10,907 nt of DNA from an uncultured Bacilli bacterium (GTDB lineage: Bacteria > Bacillota_I > Bacilli_A > RF39 > UBA660). Positions within the stretch are counted from its first letter, which is position 1. Each line of letters begins with the position of its first letter. Positions 1 to 6,568 of the stretch are shown one piece after another. The notes below the pieces were generated by a model. That model was not told the DNA's origin. It did not search any database and was given only the letters and a program-made list of their open reading frames with translations. The DNA lies in the NCBI GenBank assembly GCA_948479395.1, contig CAOLUI010000035.1, positions 1 to 10,907 on the forward strand, written 5' to 3'. The position numbers and the translations under genes were made by a program.

Positions 1-134
1 GATATTTACCAAAAGGGACATCATTTAAAATGACACCACAAATATATTTAGATGATATATCATTTAACATAAACTCAATGCCAAGGAAAATATTTGGATA
101 TAAAAGTTCATATGAAATAGAATTAAACTATTAG
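1..134 (+). mobile_element. IS30-family transposase, C-terminal end (partial)
   Basis: The plus strand is open from the left edge (in frame from base 3) to a TAG at 132-134, giving about 43 residues. They begin YLPKGTSFK and continue through INSMPRKIFGYKSSYE. IS30-family DDE transposases typically end with FPKGT, then a short helix, then a segment of the form INNRPRKxLxYKTPxE, and this tail follows the same order and spacing. The N-terminus and catalytic residues lie outside the window, so I cannot tell whether the element is intact. It is the only clear plus-strand gene here and converges on the ung operon. The Asn-Arg-Pro-Arg of the usual motif reads Ser-Met-Pro-Arg, so the copy may be divergent. 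The family call rests on the tail motif alone. Confidence 0.72.
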
Positions 135-137
135 TTA

Positions 138-250
138 TTTCGTTTGACAAAAATTATAATATATTCCATTTTTTAGTCAATGATAAAATGAACACTACGT
201 GTCATTGACTAAAAAAGTGGAATAAATTCTTTAAAAATTAACAAACGAAA
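138..250. repeat. Nested co-centred palindrome downstream of the transposase
   Basis: Two inverted repeats share almost the same centre (about 193-194). The outer arms are TTTCGTTTG (138-146) and CAAACGAAA (242-250), a perfect 9 bp match. The inner arms are 163-183 and 202-223: ATTCCA, six T and AGTCAATGA pair with their complements, with one unpaired G at 217, giving 21 bp. Inside the 18-base loop a smaller hairpin can form (ACAC 192-195 with GTGT 199-202, flanked by AATG/CATT), which competes with the tip of the inner stem. A further 9 bp repeat, TTAACAAAC (238-246) with GTTTGTTAA (276-284), shares bases with the outer right arm. The structure could be part of the IS end, a small non-autonomous element, or a strong transcript-end structure. 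No gene is visible between 135 and 345. Confidence 0.8.
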
Positions 251-318
251 GAAAAAAATTTGACTAATTTTAATTGTTTGTTAAAATTACTTTAAATGGT
301 GCGGTTGAAATTACAATT

Positions 319-346
319 AAAAAACATCAAAATTATGATGTTTTTT
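319..346 (-). terminator. Bidirectional intrinsic terminator of the ung operon
   Basis: ACATCA (324-329) pairs with TGATGT (336-341) around a six-base loop. The stem is extended by an A-run on the left and a T-run on the right. Read on the minus strand this is a hairpin followed by a run of six U just after the ung stop codon (346-348). Read on the plus strand it is also followed by a U-rich tract, so it can stop transcription coming from the IS30-like side as well. Confidence 0.85.
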
Positions 347-1008
347 TATTTTAGATCCCAATTTATTGGAGCAATATGATTTTCTATTAAGAAGTTATTA
401 GTTTTTGAAAATGGTTTACTACCAAAAAAACCATAATTGGCAGAAAAAGGACTAGGATGAGCGGAAGTTAATACTAAATGATGAGGATTTGTGATATAAG
501 CTTTTTTTTCCTTAGCAAAATTGCCCCATAATATAAAAACAATAGGTTCTTCTTTTAAATTTAAAGTTTTAATAATATAATCGGTTAATCTTTCCCATCC
601 TAAATTACGATGAGAAGCTGCTTTATCTTTTTCCACAGTTAATACAGCATTTAAAAGTAAAACTCCTTGCTTAGCCCATAAAGTTAAGTCCCCGTTATCA
701 GGAGGAGTTATTCCTAAATCATTTTCTAATTCTTTATAAATATTTTTTAAAGATGGAGGAACTTTTATACCTTTTTGCACGGAAAATGATAGCCCATGAG
801 CTTCTCCAGTTCCATGATAAGGATCTTGGCCAACTATTACAACTTTAACGTTTTTATACGGGGTTAATTTTAAAGCATTAAAGATATGATCTTTGGGAGG
901 AAAGATTGTTTTATTTTTATATTCCTCTTCTACAATATTATAAAATTTTTTAAAACCAGGACTTTCAAAAACAATTTTTAAAACTTCGTCCCAATCATTT
1001 TGAATCAT
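346..1008 (-). CDS. ung: Uracil-DNA glycosylase (family 1)
   Basis: The product (220 residues) removes uracil from DNA by cleaving the N-glycosidic bond, the first step of base-excision repair in the cytoplasm. Family-1 UDG motifs are complete: GQDPYHG at residues 60-66 with the catalytic Asp62, PPSLKNI at 84-90, the uracil-binding Asn in LLLNAVLTV (about 120), and HPSPFSA at 184-190 with the catalytic His184 and the minor-groove loop. Length is normal for bacterial Ung. The ATG follows an AAGGAGA ribosome binding site in the 13-base gap after rlmH. It is the last gene of the rplI-to-ung operon, directly followed by a terminator. Identification is secure. Confidence 0.97.
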   Translation of the reverse strand: MIQNDWDEVLKIVFESPGFKKFYNIVEEEYKNKTIFPPKDHIFNALKLTPYKNVKVVIVGQDPYHGTGEAHGLSFSVQKGIKVPPSLKNIYKELENDLGITPPDNGDLTLWAKQGVLLLNAVLTVEKDKAASHRNLGWERLTDYIIKTLNLKEEPIVFILWGNFAKEKKAYITNPHHLVLTSAHPSPFSANYGFFGSKPFSKTNNFLIENHIAPINWDLK

Positions 1009-1021
1009 ATTCTATTCTCCT

Positions 1022-1459
1022 TTATTTATGATAATTTTCATTGTTATTTATTTTAAAAGCACGATATATTTGCTCTAATAATATTCCTCTAAATAAACCA
1101 TGAGGGAATGTTAATAATGAAAAAGATAATTTAAAATCACTAAGATTTTTGACTTTTTCGGATAAGCCTAATGAACTTCCAATAATAAAAGTAATTGTAC
1201 TTTTAGTTATAAACGTTTGATCTATTAATTTGGCAAATTCTTCACTCGACATTTGTTTACCATTTATTTCTAATGTTATTAAATAATCTTTTTTATTTAT
1301 ATGTTTTAAAATACTTTCTTCTTCTTTTTGAATATTATCTTCATCTTTTAATTCAATTATTTCTATTTTAGTATAGCGCTTAATTCTTTTTAAATAATCA
1401 TTTATTAATTCGGTTAAATATTTTTCTTTTATTTTTCCTAAACAAATTATTTTAATCAT
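1022..1459 (-). CDS. rlmH: 23S rRNA (pseudouridine1915-N3)-methyltransferase RlmH
   Basis: The product (145 residues) is a SPOUT-class, SAM-dependent enzyme that methylates pseudouridine 1915 in helix 69 of 23S rRNA on assembled ribosomes. The C-terminal knot is recognisable: FIIGSSLGLS (91-100), then TFPHGLFRGILLEQIYRAFK (117-136), and the family's terminal YHK. It is somewhat shorter than the usual 155-160 residues. Two positions differ from what I recall as the common pattern: the second Gly of the IGG loop is Ser, and the His-Gln of TFPHQ is His-Gly. Neither must abolish function. Its ATG abuts the walJ stop (TAA at 1460-1462) with no spacer, so translation is probably coupled. walJ-rlmH proximity is common in Bacillota. 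Confidence 0.93.
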   Translation of the reverse strand: MIKIICLGKIKEKYLTELINDYLKRIKRYTKIEIIELKDEDNIQKEEESILKHINKKDYLITLEINGKQMSSEEFAKLIDQTFITKSTITFIIGSSLGLSEKVKNLSDFKLSFSLLTFPHGLFRGILLEQIYRAFKINNNENYHK

Positions 1460-2218
1460 TTATATTACCTCAGTTATTTCTGATTGTTTGGCACAAACAA
1501 TACTATTAAACGTGATTTCATATTCTTTAAAAGTTTCTTGAATCATATTAAGCGCTTTTTCTTCTGTATTATTTATATGACTTAAATGCATTAAGACTAT
1601 TTTTTGAGTTTTATCGCCGATTAGTTTACTTAAATAGAAAGAAGAATCTTTATTAGATAAATGCCCATAACTTCCAACTACACGTGATTTTAACCACTTG
1701 GGATAAGGGCCATTAAGAAGCATCTCAATATCATGGTTACTTTCAAATAAATAAATATCTTTATTTTTTAAGCTTTCAAAATATTTCCGATTTATATAAC
1801 CCGTATCAGTAACATATACTACAGAATTTTCTTTATTTTCTAAAATAAAATTTCTGGCATCGGGAGCATCATGAGAAGATTTTATAGTTTTAATGGTTAA
1901 ATCTTTTAAGTGGATATCTTCATCATAAATTATAATATTTTCATACTCTTGTAAGTCTTCTAATTCATAAAACATTTTTTGACTTAATAAAATTGTTGTT
2001 TTATAGCGATTAGTAAAAGTTTTTAATGCACTTGTATGATCTTTATGAGTATGACTTATCAAAATATAATTTATTTCAGCAGGATTAACATTTATATTTT
2101 CTAATTGTGTTTTAAGGTACTTGGTATTTTTACCTAAATCTATTAAAATTTTGATTTCATTGGTTTCGATATAAGTAGAATTCCCTTCAGAGCCACTGGC
2201 TAATACTACAACACGCAT
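1460..2218 (-). CDS. walJ: WalJ/YycJ-type metallo-beta-lactamase-fold hydrolase
   Basis: The product is a 252-residue cytoplasmic metallo-beta-lactamase-fold protein. It starts with the family-typical VVVLASGSEGNSTYIE, has the metal motif HTHKDH at 56-61, and carries further likely ligands at His116, Asp138 (VTDTG) and His186 (YGHLSN), followed by HLSH (211-214). YycJ/WalJ proteins are associated with the WalRK wall-homeostasis locus and have been linked to DNA repair or exonuclease activity; the substrate here is inferred only. The ATG overlaps the stop of the upstream peptidase gene by one base (TAATG), which indicates translational coupling. Neither walR nor walK is in the window, so this is a walJ-rlmH pair detached from the kinase operon or carried in a different arrangement. 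Confidence 0.88.
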   Translation of the reverse strand: MRVVVLASGSEGNSTYIETNEIKILIDLGKNTKYLKTQLENINVNPAEINYILISHTHKDHTSALKTFTNRYKTTILLSQKMFYELEDLQEYENIIIYDEDIHLKDLTIKTIKSSHDAPDARNFILENKENSVVYVTDTGYINRKYFESLKNKDIYLFESNHDIEMLLNGPYPKWLKSRVVGSYGHLSNKDSSFYLSKLIGDKTQKIVLMHLSHINNTEEKALNMIQETFKEYEITFNSIVCAKQSEITEVI

Positions 2219-3747
2219 TATCTAAATAAACTCCATGGATTTAGCCATGTGCCAATATCTGGTTCTCCTCTAGAAACACCAAAATGAAGGTGCGCTCCAG
2301 TTGAGGAGCCACTACTTCCCATTGCTCCAATAACTTGACCACGACTTACTTGTTGGCCAACTGATACTTTGACATCTTTAGTTAAATGGGCATACATAGT
2401 ATACATACCATTACCATGATTTATGACTACATGATTACCATAAGTATTTCCACAGCTATTTCGGTATGAACCAACATTTGCACAAGTATTTGTAACACTT
2501 ACAACCGTTCCTTCACGAGAAGCATAAATTGGTGAACCAAAACCAGTTCCAGATATATCAATAGCATTATGGAAAGATCCCCAACGCCATTCAAAATTAC
2601 TTGTAATAATATAAGGACGATTAGTAGGCCAACCCCATGCTCCACCGTTATCTACATAAGTTCCAGTTATATTAGATGGTTTATATGTGTAAGATTTAGG
2701 TTTAGTTCCGCCTTTAGTGGTTATTTCTTTTTGTGCCTCTCTTATGGTTACAATACTAATTGGTTCAGCACCTTGACGCTCTTCTCCATTAACAACTTGT
2801 TTTTTTCGGGTATATCTAACAATTCCAGTTATTCCTTGTTGAGTTACTTCTTCAAAAGAAGTAGGTTTATTTTTATCATAAACTGTTTCTTTTTCATAAG
2901 TTTGTTCACTATCTTCAACAACGTGAAGATTTTCAATTAAAGTTAAAATAGGATTAATAAGAGCAATATTAACATTATCTCCTATAGCTAAAATACTTGA
3001 TTCATCTTTAAATTTAGGATTAGCAATTAAGAATTCTTGAGGATTTAATTTATTATTTTCGGAGATGGAAGCGATAGTATCTCCTTCTTTTACAGTATAA
3101 GTATTTTGTTTTTTCGTAGTTCCAAATAATAAATATTGACTTAATTCAATAGGATCAGTATAAATGTTTTCATGAACACTTATATGAGATAATTTGGTAG
3201 TAATGGTTTCTTCAAAATACATATTTTCAATAATTTGACCGATATCATCAATTTCTTCTTGATCGTTATTGATATAGTCTTCAAAGTCATTTTTATTAAT
3301 AAATGCTGTTACGACATTTTTTAAGGCTTCTTCAAATACTTCTTTATTTAAAACATTTAAGGTTATATCTTTTTTTTCTTTATCAGGAGATTTTATTTTT
3401 ACTTTATAAGCTTCAATGGTAAAATCATCGGCATCTTTTATTTTTTCATAAACCGATTGGACATCGGAGATATTTTCATTAAAGGTTTTATATTCTTCAA
3501 TATTAAATCCATTAGGAGGATAAACAGTGGAAACTTGATAAGTATCTTTTATATCTTTTTGCTCTTCATTAATTAAGTTATATAATTCATCTTTATCAGC
3601 TATTAAACCAATTTTATCACCATTTAAATAGACTTGATAATAACTTTTAGCAATTTTATAATTTCGATTTGATATTCCCGTTATTATAAACAGAATAATG
3701 ATTATACTAGCAAAGATAATTGTTTTTATTTTTTCTCTTGTTTTCAA
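2218..3747 (-). CDS. Membrane-anchored LysM-G5-M23 peptidoglycan endopeptidase
   Basis: The 509-residue protein has one N-terminal hydrophobic segment (about 9-25) with a positive N-terminus and no obvious cleavage site, so it is probably an anchored extracytoplasmic enzyme. Next come an unassigned region (about 30-210), a LysM domain (about 215-264, NTYTVKEGDTIASIS) for peptidoglycan binding, a G5-like domain (about 269-346), and a C-terminal M23 peptidase domain (about 372-509). The M23 zinc and catalytic residues are present: His393 and Asp397 in HNAIDIS, His454 in MYAHL, and His486/His488 in AHLHFG. It likely cleaves peptide cross-bridges in the wall. The start is TTG, chosen because AAAGGGTGAT precedes it closely; MKTREKIK follows. 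It lies 16 bases after dnaB and overlaps walJ. The two Cys at about 422 and 432 could form a disulfide. Confidence 0.9.
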   Translation of the reverse strand: MKTREKIKTIIFASIIIILFIITGISNRNYKIAKSYYQVYLNGDKIGLIADKDELYNLINEEQKDIKDTYQVSTVYPPNGFNIEEYKTFNENISDVQSVYEKIKDADDFTIEAYKVKIKSPDKEKKDITLNVLNKEVFEEALKNVVTAFINKNDFEDYINNDQEEIDDIGQIIENMYFEETITTKLSHISVHENIYTDPIELSQYLLFGTTKKQNTYTVKEGDTIASISENNKLNPQEFLIANPKFKDESSILAIGDNVNIALINPILTLIENLHVVEDSEQTYEKETVYDKNKPTSFEEVTQQGITGIVRYTRKKQVVNGEERQGAEPISIVTIREAQKEITTKGGTKPKSYTYKPSNITGTYVDNGGAWGWPTNRPYIITSNFEWRWGSFHNAIDISGTGFGSPIYASREGTVVSVTNTCANVGSYRNSCGNTYGNHVVINHGNGMYTMYAHLTKDVKVSVGQQVSRGQVIGAMGSSGSSTGAHLHFGVSRGEPDIGTWLNPWSLFR

Positions 3748-3763
3748 TATATCACCCTTTTTT

Positions 3764-5116
3764 TTAAAATACTTCTTCTGGTTCAGATTTCAAGTAATTT
3801 TTAAAGCAACTTTTATCGAGTTCGAAAAGAATTTGAAATAAACCAGTAGAACCACGACGATGTTTAGCTATTATTAAATCAACAGGAACTATTTTAGGTT
3901 TTTCTTCTGCCGTTTTATTTTCAAAGTAATCTTGACGATTTAAAAACATTACTAAATCAGCATCTTGTTCAATAGATCCTGATTCACGTAAGTCAGCTAA
4001 TCTGGGTTGATTTGATTCTCTTCTCTCAGCATTACGTGAAAGTTGAGCTAAGGCAATTACAGGGACTTTTAATTCCATGGCCATCGTTTTAAAAGCACGG
4101 GAAATGTCAGATACTTCAACTTGACGTGATTCTACTCTTCCACCAGTAGTTACTAGCTGTAAGTAATCAATAACTACTAGGGCTAAGCCTTTTTCACTAT
4201 TTGCAAGACGACGACATTTAGCTTTAATCTCAGAAGCAGTTATTGAAGCATTATCTTCAATATAAATATTAGTATCAGCTAATTGACTCATAGCTTCATT
4301 ATATTTTTTCCAATCATTGTGATTTAGCATTCCTGTTTTTAATTTATCGCCTTCAATACTTCCTACAGCACTAAGCATACGGTTAACAAGTTGTTCCGCA
4401 CTCATTTCTAGATTAAATATGGCAATAGCTTTATCTGTAGTAAAAGCAGCATTAGTCGCTATATTTAGTGCAAAAGCGGTTTTTCCCATACCAGGCCGAG
4501 CAGCTAGAATTATTAATTCACCTTCATGTAAGCCACTTGTTGCTTTATCAAGTTCATAATATCCAGTTTCTAATCCAGTTATTTGGCTTTTATTTTTAGC
4601 CATCATTTCAAGATTTTCTTGAGCTCTTCTAAGAGCTTCACTTATGGGAGTAAATTCTGAAGTGGTTCGACTTCTTGCAACATCTAAAACTTTTTTTTCG
4701 GCTTTATCTAAAAGAAGAGCTAAATCTTTTTCTTCTTCATATGTAGCAGTTATAATATTCGTTGCCGTATCGATTAATTTACGCCGAATAGATTTTTCTT
4801 TTATTATTTGAATATATGAATCCAAATTGGCTGTAGTAGCAACAGAATCTATTATTTCACTAATATATTCTAATCCTCCAATAGCATTAAGATTCTTTTC
4901 TTTATCTAATTCATTTTTAACAGTAGTAATATCAACAGGAGTATTTGTTTTATGTAATTCTTTTAAAGCTTCAAATATTTTTTTATTGGCATCGTTGTAA
5001 AACATCGTGCTATCTACTTCTTCAACAATTTTTTCAAGGGCATATTTATTTAAAAAACATACTCCTAAAACACTCATTTCTGCTTCATTATTTTGAGGCA
5101 TTTGTTTTACTGCCAT
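3764..5116 (-). CDS. dnaB: Replicative DNA helicase DnaB (DnaC in Bacillus naming)
   Basis: The product (450 residues from the chosen start) is the hexameric ATP-driven helicase that unwinds DNA at the replication fork and contacts primase. The N-terminal DnaB domain starts at NNEAEMSVLG; the RecA-like motor carries Walker A ARPGMGKTAF (Lys about 212), Walker B VVIDYLQL (about 314), the QLSRNAERR segment, DLRESGSIEQDADLV, and the arginine-finger region KHRRGSTG. Length is normal. A GTG at 5125 is in frame but lies within the ribosome binding site; AGAGGTGA sits five bases before the ATG at 5116, giving MAVKQMPQN, so I use that start. The ribosome binding site begins right after the rplI stop, coupling the two genes. 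The rplI-dnaB order is classic for Bacillota. Confidence 0.97.
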   Translation of the reverse strand: MAVKQMPQNNEAEMSVLGVCFLNKYALEKIVEEVDSTMFYNDANKKIFEALKELHKTNTPVDITTVKNELDKEKNLNAIGGLEYISEIIDSVATTANLDSYIQIIKEKSIRRKLIDTATNIITATYEEEKDLALLLDKAEKKVLDVARSRTTSEFTPISEALRRAQENLEMMAKNKSQITGLETGYYELDKATSGLHEGELIILAARPGMGKTAFALNIATNAAFTTDKAIAIFNLEMSAEQLVNRMLSAVGSIEGDKLKTGMLNHNDWKKYNEAMSQLADTNIYIEDNASITASEIKAKCRRLANSEKGLALVVIDYLQLVTTGGRVESRQVEVSDISRAFKTMAMELKVPVIALAQLSRNAERRESNQPRLADLRESGSIEQDADLVMFLNRQDYFENKTAEEKPKIVPVDLIIAKHRRGSTGLFQILFELDKSCFKNYLKSEPEEVF

Positions 5117-5121
5117 TTTTG

Positions 5122-5129
5122 TCACCTCT
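5122..5129 (-). promoter_or_regulatory. dnaB ribosome binding site that decides the start
   Basis: On the minus strand AGAGGTGA is followed by CAAAA and then ATG. The upstream in-frame GTG (5123-5125) is part of this site and would have no site of its own, so ATG at 5114-5116 is the better start. Confidence 0.8.
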
Positions 5130-5575
5130 TACTTTTTTTCTTTAATATGAATATTAAGCACAAATTTTACTTTTTTATGAAGTTCAATGGTAACTTTATG
5201 AACTCCTAAAAAATCAAGAATATGATCTATATGAATAGATTTTTTATCAATATTAAAACCTAATTTTTTTAATTCATCTTGAATTTGCTTAGAAGAGATT
5301 GTCCCAAAAGTTTTACCATCTTTGCCCGCTTTTAGGAAAAAAATTAATTCTTTTTCCCCTAGTTTTTTGGCAATATCTTGATAAGAAATAATTAATTTAC
5401 TTTCATTAATGCGTCTTTTTTCTAATTCATTATCCAATACTTCTTTACTTTTTTTGGAATAAGGAACTGCTAATTTATTTTTAATTAAAAAATTATTTGC
5501 ATAACCATCATTTACTTCTATAATATCATCACGTTTACCTTGATTTTTAACATCTTTTAATAATATGACTTTCAT
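5129..5575 (-). CDS. rplI: 50S ribosomal protein L9
   Basis: The 148-residue protein binds 23S rRNA in the L1-stalk region through its N-terminal domain. The signature is intact: MKVILLKDVKNQGKRDDII, then GYANNFLIKNKLAVP (24-38). It is followed by the long charged connecting helix (about 40-75) and the C-terminal domain with GKTFGTISS (87-95). Length matches the family. The ATG has GGAGG ten bases upstream. A near-consensus promoter lies in the 63-base gap after the HipA-like gene, so this is the first gene of the six-gene operon ending at ung. Confidence 0.97.
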   Translation of the reverse strand: MKVILLKDVKNQGKRDDIIEVNDGYANNFLIKNKLAVPYSKKSKEVLDNELEKRRINESKLIISYQDIAKKLGEKELIFFLKAGKDGKTFGTISSKQIQDELKKLGFNIDKKSIHIDHILDFLGVHKVTIELHKKVKFVLNIHIKEKK

Positions 5576-5600
5576 AAAATTAGAGCCTCCAATCTTTTTT

Positions 5601-5630
5601 ATTATATCATGTATAATTCTTATTTTTCAA
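5601..5630 (-). promoter_or_regulatory. Promoter of the rplI-dnaB-M23-walJ-rlmH-ung operon
   Basis: On the minus strand a -35 box TTGAAA (5625-5630, five of six consensus bases) and a -10 box TATAAT (5601-5606) are separated by 18 bases. TG at the extended -10 position (TGATATAAT) strengthens it. Transcription would start near 5594, about 19 bases upstream of the rplI ATG. The -35 lies just beyond the stop of the HipA-like gene and no terminator separates them, so read-through from that gene is possible. Confidence 0.75.
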
Positions 5631-5638
5631 ATACATTA

Positions 5639-6499
5639 TTAATGTTTAGTTTTTTCAACACTCGTTTTAATATTTTGAATATTTTTTATAAATTTTCGAG
5701 TTAAATTCAATTTTAAAGCAGAAGGAATATGGTAATGAATTCTTTCTTCCATAGTACTTATAATTTTCTCTAAATTTAGTTCTTGCATTTTTTCTAACCA
5801 AAATTTAAAAATTTTTATTTCTTCTATCGTACCTATTTCTAAAAAATTGATCAGGATTTCATAAGCACTTGCATAATTTTTTATTTTAGAATTATATTCA
5901 AAAATATAAGTATTCATTAATCGACTATAATCATCATCATTCTTTAGATTTACTAAACCGCATGATTCAAAATCATAATATGGAGATATTTCAAAATTTT
6001 CAGCAACAATAAATTCTATATTAGATTCAGATAAATCACTATTAGCTAAAAATATTTGCATTATAAATCGTAAAAATAATTCCTCTTTTATGTTTTCATA
6101 AAAAGTATATTTATATTTAGAACAAAAAACATATATTGTTTCTAAGATATTTTCAATATTAAATAATCTTTGATTCTTTTTAAATTCCATTTTTCTACAT
6201 TCATAAATGATATCTGCTAAAGAAAATTTTGGAAGATTTTTAGGATTATAATTTAGAGAAATAATTCCATACTCATCTTGATATTTTGCTAAATCATTAA
6301 TGACTGTATTAAAACCAAGATTTTGTAAAATAATTGAATAAAATAATTCTTTATACTGAGTCTCTTTATCAACAATTTTAAAAAAGTATTCTAAATTTCC
6401 ATTTGAAAGTTTATATATTTTATGGCGACTTATTTTTTTATTACTTAAATATTTACAAGAATAATCATCAATTATTTTATAACCATTTATTCGCTTCAT
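5639..6499 (-). CDS. HipA-like (CtkA/HipA-type) Ser/Thr kinase-fold protein, orphan
   Basis: This 286-residue protein has no signal peptide or membrane segment. It keeps the core pattern of HipA-type kinases. FFKIVDK (39-45) offers a candidate ATP-contacting Lys41, and KELFYSIILQNLGF (50-63) fits the helix with the conserved Glu. LANSDLSESNIEF (151-163) matches the HipA catalytic loop N-x-D-x-H-x-x-N-x-x-F, with Asp155 and Asn160 at the same five-residue spacing. ISPYYDFES (171-179) matches the metal-binding P-x-Y-D segment (Asp176). The usual catalytic-loop His is Ser157. HipA proteins phosphorylate targets such as glutamyl-tRNA synthetase, and CtkA-type relatives act on other proteins; the target here is unknown. 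No HTH antitoxin gene is adjacent. The promoter is very close to the ATG and there is no ribosome binding site. The family call is mine from motifs and needs a profile search. Confidence 0.66.
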   Translation of the reverse strand: MKRINGYKIIDDYSCKYLSNKKISRHKIYKLSNGNLEYFFKIVDKETQYKELFYSIILQNLGFNTVINDLAKYQDEYGIISLNYNPKNLPKFSLADIIYECRKMEFKKNQRLFNIENILETIYVFCSKYKYTFYENIKEELFLRFIMQIFLANSDLSESNIEFIVAENFEISPYYDFESCGLVNLKNDDDYSRLMNTYIFEYNSKIKNYASAYEILINFLEIGTIEEIKIFKFWLEKMQELNLEKIISTMEERIHYHIPSALKLNLTRKFIKNIQNIKTSVEKTKH

Positions 6500-6507
6500 A
6501 ATTTTTG

Positions 6508-6535
6508 ATTATAACATAATATAATTTTCTTACAA
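6508..6535 (-). promoter_or_regulatory. Promoter of the HipA-like gene, predicted leaderless
   Basis: On the minus strand TTGTAA (6530-6535) and TATAAT (6508-6513) are spaced by 16 bases, with TG at the extended -10 position (TGTTATAAT). Only eight bases separate the -10 from the ATG (6497-6499), so the expected transcript begins within about three bases of the start codon. The bases before the ATG contain no Shine-Dalgarno sequence, which agrees with leaderless translation. Confidence 0.65.
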
Positions 6536-6536
6536 C

Positions 6537-6568
6537 AAAAAAATATCTTTTTAATAAGATACTTTTTT
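6537..6568 (-). terminator. Intrinsic terminator after the 551-residue unknown gene
   Basis: TATCTT (6544-6549) pairs with AAGATA (6556-6561) around a six-base loop. On the minus strand the hairpin is followed by seven U (6537-6543). The stem is short and AT-rich. The U-tract lies one base from the -35 box of the HipA-like gene. Confidence 0.65.

Noticed and set aside
2569..2940. Plus-strand open frame of 123 codons
   Set aside because: It lies entirely within the M23 peptidase gene, is rich in Ser/Phe/Ile as expected from the reverse of an AT-rich gene, and has no ribosome binding site.
4945..5145. Plus-strand open frame of 66 codons
   Set aside because: It is antisense to the dnaB start with no coding signature or ribosome binding site.
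5576..6566. HipB-like antitoxin gene next to the HipA-like gene
   Set aside because: The gaps on either side (63 and 67 bases) are too small, and neither flanking gene has an HTH domain I can see.
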